DNA from: Hominenteromicrobium sp900549945
GTDB taxonomy: Bacteria > Bacillota > Clostridia > Oscillospirales > Acutalibacteraceae
Reading direction: 5' to 3'
DNA: 64,000 nucleotides
Assembly (NCBI GenBank): GCA_902472305.1
Contig: CABRNK010000014.1
Span: forward strand, 6,720 to 70,719
Part shown: in pieces, positions 18,264 to 26,385 of the stretch
Position numbering within the stretch: position 1 is the stretch's first letter
How the letters are laid out: each line of letters begins with the position of its first letter
Notes under the pieces: model-generated
Told to the model about the DNA's origin: nothing
What the model saw: only the letters and a program-made list of their open reading frames with translations
Database searches by the model: none
Translations under genes and position numbers: made by a program

Positions 18264-19642
18264 TGGAAAAGATCAGACTGGGCGTTGCGCCCACAAAAAG
18301 AGGCTTTCTCAGCATGGAGGAGGCCAAGCGCCAGAAGGATAAATTCATGGCGGTGATCCGCTCGATCCTCCCCGATAAGGTGGAGATCATCGACATCGAC
18401 GACCTGTGCGAAAACGGCATTTTGTTCCAGACGGATAAGATCCCGGCCGTTGTCGAGAAGTTCCGCCGGGCCAATATCGACGCGCTCTTCACGCCGCACT
18501 GTGATTTCGGCGAGGAGCAGTGCGCGGCGGGCGTTGCGGCACAGATGAAGGTGCCGACGCTGCTGTGGGGCGCGCGTGACGAGCGCCCGAACACGGACGA
18601 GGGCCGCGGCCGGGACACGCAGTGCGGCATGTTCGCATGTTCCAAGGTCATGCGCCGCTTCGGCGTAAAATACAGCTACATCTGGAACTGCGAGACCGAG
18701 AGCGAGGATTTCAGAAACGGCTACGACGCGTTTATCCGCGTTGTCTCCGTCATCAAAACGATTAAGACGCTGCGCATCGCGAAATTCGGCTCCCGCCCGG
18801 TGTCGTTTATGAGCGTTATGGCGAACGAGGCGGAGCTCGCGACGAAGTTCGGCATCACGACGGTGCCGATTTCGCCGACCGCGATCGCAAAGCGCGCCGA
18901 CGAGCTGATCGCCGAGAACGGCGGGGCGCTCAAGGCGTATTACGCCGACCTCACCGCACGCATCGACACCTCGGCGATGGAGCCGGACAAGGTGCTGCGC
19001 TGCGCCGCCGTCGCGATGGCGACGAAGCAGCTCATGCTCGAGAATAACTGCTCCGTCGGCGCGATGGAGTGCTGGAGCGCGACGCCGATCATCGGCGTGC
19101 CGATCTGCATGACGCTCGGCGAGCTCGCCGACGCCGGCCTGCCGATCTCCTGCGAGACCGACCTCAACGGCGCGGTGACGCTGGCGATCCTGCGCGCCGT
19201 CACGCTCGGCGACGCGGCGGGCTTCCTCGCGGACCTGACGATCCGCCACCCGGAAAACGACAACGCGGAGCTGCTCTGGCACTGCGGGCCGTTCCCGTAC
19301 TCGCTCAAGGACCCGGCCTCGAAGGCGCGCCTTGTCGGCGGGCAGGAGCGCTGGGCGCTCAAGAAGGGCGAGATCACGATCTCCCGCTTCGACGACATCG
19401 ACGGCGAGTACTACCTGTTCGGCGGCGAGGGCAAGGGGGTGGACGGCCCCGAAACGACCGGCACCTACGTATGGTTTGAGGCCGACAACTGGAAGCGCTG
19501 GGAAGAAAAGCTCATGTTCGGCCCGTATATCCACCACGTCGGCGGCGTGTACGGCAATTACAAGAAGGTTCTGCGCGAGGCGGCGCGGTACCTCGGCATG
19601 AAATTCGATGACGCATCCGAGCAGGGCGTCTACAGCCTGTAA
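18263..19642 (+). CDS. L-fucose/L-arabinose isomerase-family protein
   Basis: 459-residue cytosolic protein related to FucI/AraA (COG2407-type). Metal-ligand candidates E269 (GAMECW), E298/D300 (SCETDLNGA) and H340 (LLWHCGPF) correspond to the family's Glu/Asp/His centre. Expected reaction is aldose-ketose isomerisation; the product would be phosphorylated by the preceding kinase and cleaved by the aldolase, giving a complete catabolic route in one operon. ATG overlaps the upstream TAA by one base. Substrate unknown. Confidence 0.83.
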   Translation: MEKIRLGVAPTKRGFLSMEEAKRQKDKFMAVIRSILPDKVEIIDIDDLCENGILFQTDKIPAVVEKFRRANIDALFTPHCDFGEEQCAAGVAAQMKVPTLLWGARDERPNTDEGRGRDTQCGMFACSKVMRRFGVKYSYIWNCETESEDFRNGYDAFIRVVSVIKTIKTLRIAKFGSRPVSFMSVMANEAELATKFGITTVPISPTAIAKRADELIAENGGALKAYYADLTARIDTSAMEPDKVLRCAAVAMATKQLMLENNCSVGAMECWSATPIIGVPICMTLGELADAGLPISCETDLNGAVTLAILRAVTLGDAAGFLADLTIRHPENDNAELLWHCGPFPYSLKDPASKARLVGGQERWALKKGEITISRFDDIDGEYYLFGGEGKGVDGPETTGTYVWFEADNWKRWEEKLMFGPYIHHVGGVYGNYKKVLREAARYLGMKFDDASEQGVYSL

Positions 19643-19690
19643 AGGCATAGCTTAACGAAAAATTCTCTTTGTTTTGGGTTAATCTCCTCA

Positions 19691-19736
19691 GTGCGGCGGG
19701 CATCCGGCTACCGGGTGTCCGCCGCACGCTTTTTAT
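19691..19736 (+). terminator. Terminator of the aldolase-kinase-isomerase operon
   Basis: 17-bp stem GTGCGGCGGGCATCCGG / CCGGGTGTCCGCCGCAC (two G-T pairs) with loop CTA, followed by GCTTTTTATTTTATTTT. Confidence 0.9.
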
Positions 19737-19757
19737 TTTATTTTCCGCCGCGTTTGG

Positions 19758-19786
19758 TTGCGGAAACGCGCGAAAACTGGTATACT
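19758..19786 (+). promoter_or_regulatory. Promoter of the flippase gene
   Basis: TTGCGG (19758-19763), 17-nt spacer, TATACT (19781-19786). Confidence 0.6.
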
Positions 19787-19864
19787 ATTCTTTTAAGAGT
19801 GGTTTTGGGTATGGGCGGATACCGCGCGTGCAGCGCTGAATAACAAGGTACAGGAGTGATTTTT

Positions 19865-21466
19865 TTGGCGGAGCAAAAGGGACAGAGCTTTCTCAAGGGC
19901 ACGGTGATCCTGACTGCGGCGACGTTCGTCGTCAAATTCATCAATATATTCTTTTCCATCCCGCTGGCGAATTTCCTCGGCGGCGAGGGCATGGGGCATT
20001 TTTATACGGCCTACGATATCTTCATCTTTTTCAGCGTGCTCGCCACGTCCGGCACGCCGGTCGCCATCTCGCGCATGGTCAGCATGGCCTACGCGCAGGG
20101 CAGAAAGCGCGAGGCGGATAAAATCTTCCGCGTCTCCTTCCTCTTGTTCTCCGTGATCGGCATGGCCGGCTGCCTCGTGATGGTCGTTTTCGCAAGGCAG
20201 TTTTCGATTCTGATGACGCAGGGCGACCGCTCGATGTACGCGATCGCGGCGCTGGCGCCGATGGTGCTCTTCATGTCGCTTTCCTCCTGCCTGCGCGGCT
20301 ACTTTCAGGGCCGCTCGAACATGACGCCCACGGCGGTCTCGCAGGTTTTGGAATCCGTCGTCAAGCTGTTCGTCGGCATCGCGCTCGCGCTGTATCTGCT
20401 CAAGACGACGGGCCTGCCGGAGCTCGGCGCGGCGGGCGCGATCATCGGCGTTTCGGTCGGCTCGCTCTTCGCCGTCCTGTATATTCTGGTCTATTACTTT
20501 AAAAAGCGCGCCCAAACGCGCTATATGGTGCGCGAGGTGCCCGTTTCCAGCACGAAGAGCATCCTGCGCGACATTGTCGTTTTCGCGGTGCCGGTCATCG
20601 TCGGCTCTACGTTTCTGAGCCTTCTGGATCTTGTGGATTCCAGCGTGATGATGTACCGCCTGCAGGGCGCGGTGGGGCTTGACGAGGGCACGGCGATGGC
20701 GATGAAGGGCTGGCTCGGCAACGCGCGCAAGTATTTCGACCTGCCCAACGCAGTGATCGTGCCGATCTCGACGGCGGTGCTGCCGCTGCTCGCCGGCGTG
20801 ATCGCGAAGAACGACCGCCGGGGCACCCGCGAGACCTCGACGCTCGCGCTGCGCATGACGCTGATGGTGGCGATTCCGGCGGCGGTCGGCCTGTGCGTGT
20901 TCGCAGAGCCGATCTGCGACCTGCTCCTGTACAGCCAGCCGGAGGACGCGGCGGGCACGGCCCCGCTTCTGATACTCATGGCGCCCGCCGTCATCACGGC
21001 GAGCCTTCTGTATACGACGAATTCGATGATTCAGGCGGTCGGCAAGGTGCATATCCCCGTCATCAACATGGCGGTCGGCACCGTGGTGCGCATCATCGTC
21101 GTCTACGTGCTCTGCGGCATCCCGGAGATCAATGTGAACGGCGCGGCGTTTTCGACGTTCGTCTCCTATCTTGTCATGATCGTGCTGAACGTCATCGCGA
21201 TGCACCGCGTGCTGCCGGGCGTCCCGAGCGTGATCGGCATGGCGGTGCGGCCGCTGCTCGCGTCGCTCATCATGGCCGGCGTCTCGTACCCGGTGTACGC
21301 GCTGCTTTCGATGTTCGTCAGCGGCAAGATCGCCGTGGTCGCCGCGATCGCCGCGGCGGTGTTCGTCTATGTGCTCGCGGCGGTGTTCACAAAGGCCATC
21401 ACGCGCGACGAGGTCGTCCACATGCCGAAGGGCGAGCGGATCGCAGCGCTCCTGCGCTTGAAATGA
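19865..21466 (+). CDS. SpoVB/MurJ-like polysaccharide flippase (MVF/MATE-like)
   Basis: 533-residue integral membrane protein with ~14 hydrophobic helices, of the SpoVB/YtgP subgroup of lipid-linked oligosaccharide flippases: FLKGTVILTAATFVVKFINIFF, FYTAYDIFIFFSVLATSGTPVAISRMVS, LRGYFQGRSNMTPTAVSQVLES. Members flip lipid II across the membrane during growth or spore cortex synthesis. Start is taken as TTG 19865, eight bases after AGGAG; a GTG at 19856 in the same frame overlaps that ribosome site and is less likely. Confidence 0.87.
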   Translation: MAEQKGQSFLKGTVILTAATFVVKFINIFFSIPLANFLGGEGMGHFYTAYDIFIFFSVLATSGTPVAISRMVSMAYAQGRKREADKIFRVSFLLFSVIGMAGCLVMVVFARQFSILMTQGDRSMYAIAALAPMVLFMSLSSCLRGYFQGRSNMTPTAVSQVLESVVKLFVGIALALYLLKTTGLPELGAAGAIIGVSVGSLFAVLYILVYYFKKRAQTRYMVREVPVSSTKSILRDIVVFAVPVIVGSTFLSLLDLVDSSVMMYRLQGAVGLDEGTAMAMKGWLGNARKYFDLPNAVIVPISTAVLPLLAGVIAKNDRRGTRETSTLALRMTLMVAIPAAVGLCVFAEPICDLLLYSQPEDAAGTAPLLILMAPAVITASLLYTTNSMIQAVGKVHIPVINMAVGTVVRIIVVYVLCGIPEINVNGAAFSTFVSYLVMIVLNVIAMHRVLPGVPSVIGMAVRPLLASLIMAGVSYPVYALLSMFVSGKIAVVAAIAAAVFVYVLAAVFTKAITRDEVVHMPKGERIAALLRLK

Positions 21467-21478
21467 CGGCTTTTTCCC

Positions 21479-21507
21479 TTGTAAAGGCGGGAGCGCCGTG
21501 GTAAAAT
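21479..21507 (+). promoter_or_regulatory. Promoter of the ABC exporter gene
   Basis: TTGTAA (21479-21484), 17-nt spacer, TAAAAT (21502-21507). Confidence 0.6.
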
Positions 21508-21575
21508 AGAAGCGGTAAATTTTGTGGGGGATAGGGCGCGCGCGGCGCGCCGGAATCCGGAAAGGTTGGGGTTTC

Positions 21576-23354
21576 TTGGAACAGGCACAGCAAAAACGGC
21601 AGAAGGGGCTGATCCGCCGCTTTGCGCCGTATTTCGTCAAATACAAATGGGTCTTGATTTTCGACCTCTTCTGCGCGGCGATGACGACGGTGTGCGAGCT
21701 CGCGCTGCCGCTCATCATCGAGCAGCTCACGGATATGGGCATCAACAATCTCGCAGGGCTCACGATCGAGTACATCCTGCGCATCGGCCTGCTCTACATG
21801 TTCCTAAAGCTCGTCGATGTGGGCGCCACGTTCTTCATGGCCTCCATCGGCCATATCATGGGCACGAAGATCGAGACGGACATGCGCCGAGACCTTTTCG
21901 CCCACCTGCAGAAGCTCTCCTTCGCGTATTTCGACAACACGAAGGTGGGGCAGATCATGTCGCGCATCACGTCCGATTTGTTCGACGTGACCGAGTTCGC
22001 GCACCACTGCCCCGAGGAATTCTTCATCGCGGCGATCAAGATCTTCGGCTCGTTCGCGATCCTCTGCACGATGAACGTGCCGCTGACGCTGATCATCTTT
22101 GCGGTGCTGCCGTTTATGCTGCTTGCGGCGATGTATTTCAACAAGAAGATGCGCCGCCAGTTTCTGAGCCAGCGCCGGCAGCTCGGCGAGATCAACGCGC
22201 AGGTGGAGGACAGCCTGCTCGGCGTGCGCGTCGTCAAATCCTTTGCGAACGAGAGCCTCGAAGAAAAGAAATTCGAGGAGGGCAACGTCAAGTTCTACAA
22301 TACGAAGCGCCTGCGCTATATGTTTATGGGCGGCTTTGAGGCCTCGAACAAATTCTTCGACGGCCTGATGTACATCGTCGTCGTAATCGCCGGCGCGGTT
22401 TTCATGATGAACGGCGCGATCAACCCGTCCGAGCTCGTCGCCTACCTGCTCTACATCACGACGCTGATCAACTCGATCCACCGCATCGTGCAGTTCACCG
22501 AGCAGTTCCAGAGCGGCATCACCGGCGTGCAGCGCTTCTTTGAGATCATGGACGCCGAGGTCGATATTTTCGACGAGCCCGGCGCGAAGGACATCGGCCA
22601 CGTGAGGGGCGACGTGACGTTCGACCATGTGGGCTTCACGTATATGGACGACGGCACCGAGGTGCTTTCCGACATCAACCTCACGGTGAAGGCCGGCGAA
22701 AACATCGCGCTGGTCGGGCCGTCTGGCGGCGGCAAGACGACGCTGTGCAACCTGATCCCGCGCTTTTACGACACGACCGCAGGCCGCATCCTGATCGACG
22801 GCAAGGACATCCGCAGCGTCACGCTGAACTCCCTGCGCTCGCAGATCGGCTTTGTACAGCAGGATGTGTACCTCTTTTCCGGCACGGTGCTCGAGAATAT
22901 CGAGTACGGGCGGCCCGGCGCGCCGCGCGAGGCGGTTATCGAGGCCGCGAAGATGGCGGGCGCGCACGAATTCATCGAGTCGCTCTCCGAGGGCTACAAT
23001 ACATACGTCGGCGAGCGCGGCGTGAAGCTCTCCGGCGGGCAGAAGCAGCGCATTTCGATCGCGCGCGCGTTCCTCAAGAACCCGCCGGTCCTGATTCTGG
23101 ACGAGGCGACGAGCGCGCTCGACAACGAGAGCGAGCGCATCGTGCAGCAGTCGCTCGAGAAGCTCGCCAAGGGCAGGACGACGTTCACGATCGCCCACCG
23201 CCTGACGACGATCAAAAATGCGACGAAGATCCTCGTGCTGACCGACAAGGGCATCGAGGAATCCGGCACGCATAAGGAGCTCATGCAGAAAAAGGGCATC
23301 TACTACGGCCTTTACAAGAGCTATGCGGAGATGACGGCCGACACCGAGGACTGA
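21576..23354 (+). CDS. ABC exporter, fused membrane and ATPase domains
   Basis: 592-residue half-transporter of the MsbA/LmrA/BmrA type. Residues ~1-330: six-helix exporter domain with the KIETDMRRDLFAHLQKLSFAYFDNTKVGQIMSRITSD coupling region (abbreviated here). Residues ~345-592: ATPase with Walker A GPSGGGKTT (~380), Q-loop FVQQDVYLF, signature LSGGQKQR (~484) and Walker B LILDEATSALD (~505). Functions as a homodimer or with a partner; cargo (lipid, drug or peptide) cannot be told. TTG start at 21576, 10 bases after GGAAAGG. Followed after 22 bases by a small membrane protein. Confidence 0.9.
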   Translation: MEQAQQKRQKGLIRRFAPYFVKYKWVLIFDLFCAAMTTVCELALPLIIEQLTDMGINNLAGLTIEYILRIGLLYMFLKLVDVGATFFMASIGHIMGTKIETDMRRDLFAHLQKLSFAYFDNTKVGQIMSRITSDLFDVTEFAHHCPEEFFIAAIKIFGSFAILCTMNVPLTLIIFAVLPFMLLAAMYFNKKMRRQFLSQRRQLGEINAQVEDSLLGVRVVKSFANESLEEKKFEEGNVKFYNTKRLRYMFMGGFEASNKFFDGLMYIVVVIAGAVFMMNGAINPSELVAYLLYITTLINSIHRIVQFTEQFQSGITGVQRFFEIMDAEVDIFDEPGAKDIGHVRGDVTFDHVGFTYMDDGTEVLSDINLTVKAGENIALVGPSGGGKTTLCNLIPRFYDTTAGRILIDGKDIRSVTLNSLRSQIGFVQQDVYLFSGTVLENIEYGRPGAPREAVIEAAKMAGAHEFIESLSEGYNTYVGERGVKLSGGQKQRISIARAFLKNPPVLILDEATSALDNESERIVQQSLEKLAKGRTTFTIAHRLTTIKNATKILVLTDKGIEESGTHKELMQKKGIYYGLYKSYAEMTADTED

Positions 23355-23376
23355 AATAGACGGACGGAGGGGGGCA

Positions 23377-23595
23377 ATGATGAAAAAGTTTCTGCTTGGG
23401 CGCTTTGCGGTGACCTACGCGGTGCTCAGCCTGATGTGGACCGCCTATTACTGCGCGAAGCGCGCGAGCGCCGGCCTGTTTGACGCGACCGACGCGGTCG
23501 TCTGCGGCGCGTTTGCCGCGCTCGGCGTGGGCATCCTCCTCTTTAATTTGGTCGTGCGGCTGCGCAGACGGTGCGGTGTGCGCCCGAAACGGTGA
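23377..23595 (+). CDS. Small membrane protein of unknown function
   Basis: 72 residues with two hydrophobic segments (FAVTYAVLSLMWTAYYCA and VVCGAFAALGVGILLFNLVV) and a basic C-terminus (RLRRRCGVRPKR). A strong GGAGGGGGG site precedes two adjacent ATGs (23377, 23380). Close coupling to the ABC exporter suggests co-transcription. I do not recognise the family. Confidence 0.65.
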   Translation: MMKKFLLGRFAVTYAVLSLMWTAYYCAKRASAGLFDATDAVVCGAFAALGVGILLFNLVVRLRRRCGVRPKR

Positions 23596-23695
23596 CGCGC
23601 TCGAGTGCGTCACCGCTGACAGGCAGGCAATCGGCTTTTTAGGCGAGCTCGAACCGGTACGCCTGAAAAAATAGAGAGAAAAGGACAGGTGGTTC

Positions 23696-23799
23696 GTGTG
23701 AAAAATACTATTTCACACACGATTTGTGCCTTTGCCGCGGCGAGCAAAGCAGCAATCGGCTTCGCCGACCGGCACCAAAAATAAGGAATGGTGATTTTT
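23696..23799 (+). repeat. Structured intergenic element, copy A
   Basis: About 104 bases, ~85 % identical to copy B at 43145-43250. Hairpin 1: GTGTGAAA (23696-23703) / TTTCACAC. Then a three-way junction: outer pair TGTGCC / GGCAC(C)A, inner TTTGC / GCAAA, inner TCGGC TTC GCCGA (23756-23768). Copy B has TCGAC TTC GTCGA at the last stem, a compensatory G-C to A-T change that keeps the pairing. The element ends in AAGGAATGGTGATTTTT directly before the start codon at 23800, so it is a 5' leader. Not matched to any riboswitch I know. Confidence 0.75.
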
Positions 23800-24810
23800 A
23801 TGACAACAGTCACGCTCGGCAGCACGGGCATCACAGTCAACCGCAACGGCTTCGGCGCGCTGCCGGTGCAGCGCGTTTCCGTCGAGGAGGCAGGGCGCCT
23901 GCTGCGCAAGGCGTTCGAGAACGGCATCCGGTTTTTCGACACGGCCCGCAGCTATTCGGACAGCGAGATGAAGATCGGCCTCGCGCTTTCCGACGTGCGC
24001 GAGCACCTCTATATCGCGACCAAGACGCCGTCCACGACGGTGGAGGGCTTCTGGAAGGATCTTGAGACGAGCCTCTCATGGCTCAAGACCGATTACATCG
24101 ACGTCTATCAGTTCCACAACCCGGCGTTCTGCCCGAAGCCCGGCGACGGCACCGGCCTGTATGAGGCGATGCTCGAGGCGAAGGCGCAGGGAAAGATCCG
24201 CCACATCGGCATCACAAACCACCGGCTGGCGGTCGCCGAGGAGGCCGTGAATTCCGGCCTGTACGAGACGCTGCAGTTCCCGTTCAGCTATCTGGCGAGC
24301 GAAAAGGACGAGGCGCTCGTGAAGCGCTGCGCCGAAAAGAACGTCGGCTTCATCTGCATGAAGGCGCTTTCCGGCGGCCTCATCACGCGCAGCGACGCGG
24401 CCTACGCGTACCTTGCGCAGTTCCCGAACACGCTGCCGATCTGGGGCATCCAGCGCGAGAGCGAGCTCGACGAATTCCTACGGTACAACGACGACCCGCC
24501 GCGGATGACCGAGGCGCTCGAATCGTTCATCGAAGCGGAGCGCGTATCGCTCGCCGGCGACTTCTGCCGCGGCTGCGGCTACTGCATGCCGTGCCCCGCG
24601 GGCATCGAGATCAACCAGTGCGCGCGCATGTCGCTGCTGCTGCGCCGGTCGCCGGCCGCAAACTGGCTCACCCCCGTCTGGCAGGAGAAGATGGAAAAGA
24701 TCGAGGACTGCCTGCACTGCGGCCAGTGCATGAAGCGCTGTCCCTACGGCCTGCAGACGCCCGACCTGCTGCGCCGGAACCTCGAGGACTACAGAACGTT
24801 CCTCCACTAA
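23800..24810 (+). CDS. Aldo/keto reductase with C-terminal 4Fe-4S domain
   Basis: 336-residue protein: AKR TIM barrel (TLGSTGITVNRNGFGALPVQ, FFDTARSYSDSEMKIG with the catalytic-type Asp/Tyr, LKTDYIDVYQFHN) plus two ferredoxin cysteine clusters near residues 257-267 (CRGCGYCMPCP) and 303-313 (CLHCGQCMKRCP). This architecture is common in clostridia and thought to couple NAD(P)H or ferredoxin electrons to carbonyl reduction; substrate unknown. ATG 23800 rather than the ATG at 23788, which is fused to the ribosome site. Confidence 0.9.
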   Translation: MTTVTLGSTGITVNRNGFGALPVQRVSVEEAGRLLRKAFENGIRFFDTARSYSDSEMKIGLALSDVREHLYIATKTPSTTVEGFWKDLETSLSWLKTDYIDVYQFHNPAFCPKPGDGTGLYEAMLEAKAQGKIRHIGITNHRLAVAEEAVNSGLYETLQFPFSYLASEKDEALVKRCAEKNVGFICMKALSGGLITRSDAAYAYLAQFPNTLPIWGIQRESELDEFLRYNDDPPRMTEALESFIEAERVSLAGDFCRGCGYCMPCPAGIEINQCARMSLLLRRSPAANWLTPVWQEKMEKIEDCLHCGQCMKRCPYGLQTPDLLRRNLEDYRTFLH

Positions 24811-24834
24811 GCCGATACAGAAAGGATCATCAGA

Positions 24835-26235
24835 ATGACAGCAAGCGAGTTTTACAGCGCCTTGAAGGGCAAGCGGGTCTCGTTCATCGGTGTCGGCCGG
24901 ACGAACCTGCCCCTGATCGAAAAATTCATCGCCTGCGGCGCGGCGGTTACCGTGCGCGACAAGCGCGAGGCCGAGGCGCTCGGCGAGGACGGCGCCTATT
25001 TGAAGGGGCGCGGCGCGGCGCTGATCTGCGGCGAGGGCTACCTCGAAAACATCGACGAGGATATGCTGTTCCGCACGCCCGGCGTGCCGTATTTTCTGCC
25101 GGAATTGCAGGCCGCAAAGGCGCGCGGTGTGGCGGTGACAAGCGAAATGGAGGTCTTTTTCGACCTCTGCCCCTGTAAGATCTACGCCGTGACGGGCAGC
25201 GACGGCAAGACGACGACAACCTCGGTCATCGCGGAGATGCTGAAGGCGGCGGGGAAAACCGTCCACCTCGGCGGCAACATCGGCCGCCCGCTGCTGCCGG
25301 AGATCGAAGAGATCGCGCCCGAGGACGTCGCGGTCGTCGAGCTCTCGAGCTTTCAGCTCATCTCGATGCGCCGCAGCCCGGACGTCGCGGTCATAACGAA
25401 CCTTTCGCCGAACCACCTCGACGTGCACAAGGACATGGACGAGTACGTGAACGCGAAGAAGAATATCTTCCTGCACCAGAACGCGTTCGGGCGCACGGTG
25501 CTCAACGCGGACAACGCCCTGACTGCGGCCTGTGCGCCGGAAACGCGCGGCGAAACGCTCTTTTTCTCCCGCCGAACGCAGACGAACGGCGCATGGTGCA
25601 GCGAAAGCGGCGAGATCTTTTTCGGCGATACGCCCGTGCTGCGCGAATCGGATATTCTGATTCCCGGCAAGCACAACGTCGAGAACTACCTTGCGGCGAT
25701 CTCCGCCGTGTGGGGCGACGTGCCGGCGGAGACGATCGTCTCGGTTGCGGGGACTTTCGGCGGCGTAGAGCACCGCATGGAGCTCGTCCGCACGCTCGAC
25801 GGCGTCCGCTGGTACAACGACTCGATCGCCACGAGCCCGTCGCGCGCGATGACCGGCACGCTCTCGCTCTACGACTTCAAGATCGTGATGATCGCGGGCG
25901 GCGCGGACAAAAAGGTGCCGTTCGATGAACTCGGCGCCGTGATCTGCGACAAGGTCAGCACGCTCGTGCTGCTCGCGCCCGAAAAGCCGCTCCCGGGCTT
26001 CAAGCCTGCGGCGGCGGAAAAGATCGAGGCGGCGGTGCGCGGCGCCGCAAATTACAGCGCGGGCGCGCCGGAAATTCTGCATGCCTGCACGATGGAGGAG
26101 GCCGTCGCGCTGGCGAAAAGCCGCGCGGTGCCCGGCGGCGTGGTGTCGCTCTGTCCGGCGGCGACCGGCTTCGACATGTACAAGAGCTTCGCCGAGCGAG
26201 GCGATATTTTCCGCGCCGTCGTGCAGGGGCTTTGA
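24835..26235 (+). CDS. murD: UDP-N-acetylmuramoyl-L-alanine--D-glutamate ligase
   Basis: 466-residue Mur ligase, cytoplasmic step of peptidoglycan synthesis that adds D-Glu to UDP-MurNAc-L-Ala. N-terminal Rossmann-like domain (VSFIGVGRTNLPLIEKF), ATP loop GSDGKTTTTS, VVELSSFQL, ITNLSPNHLDVH, and the C-terminal domain with GGVEHRMELV and YNDSIATSP. The P-loop is GSDGKTT where GTNGKTT is usual, as seen in some clostridial MurDs. AGAAAGG eight bases upstream of the start. Not in a dcw cluster here. Confidence 0.93.
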   Translation: MTASEFYSALKGKRVSFIGVGRTNLPLIEKFIACGAAVTVRDKREAEALGEDGAYLKGRGAALICGEGYLENIDEDMLFRTPGVPYFLPELQAAKARGVAVTSEMEVFFDLCPCKIYAVTGSDGKTTTTSVIAEMLKAAGKTVHLGGNIGRPLLPEIEEIAPEDVAVVELSSFQLISMRRSPDVAVITNLSPNHLDVHKDMDEYVNAKKNIFLHQNAFGRTVLNADNALTAACAPETRGETLFFSRRTQTNGAWCSESGEIFFGDTPVLRESDILIPGKHNVENYLAAISAVWGDVPAETIVSVAGTFGGVEHRMELVRTLDGVRWYNDSIATSPSRAMTGTLSLYDFKIVMIAGGADKKVPFDELGAVICDKVSTLVLLAPEKPLPGFKPAAAEKIEAAVRGAANYSAGAPEILHACTMEEAVALAKSRAVPGGVVSLCPAATGFDMYKSFAERGDIFRAVVQGL

Positions 26236-26385
26236 AAGCGCGGCGCACACCGCGCCCGCCGGCCCGGAGACTTTCGCGGACCGATGAAAGATTACAGAAA
26301 TTTTAAAGAGATTTTTGCGCACTCGGCGCCTTTCTGTGGCAGAATAAGAGCACAGAATGATTGGAATCGGATTGGATAGGATAAA

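Noticed and set aside
19793..21784. 663-codon open frame antisense to the flippase gene, and similar long antisense frames (e.g. 6159-8261, 38296-40464, 50022-52316)
   Set aside because: Arg/His/Asp-rich translations without domain similarity, without ribosome sites, exactly opposite well-conserved genes; a by-product of high GC.
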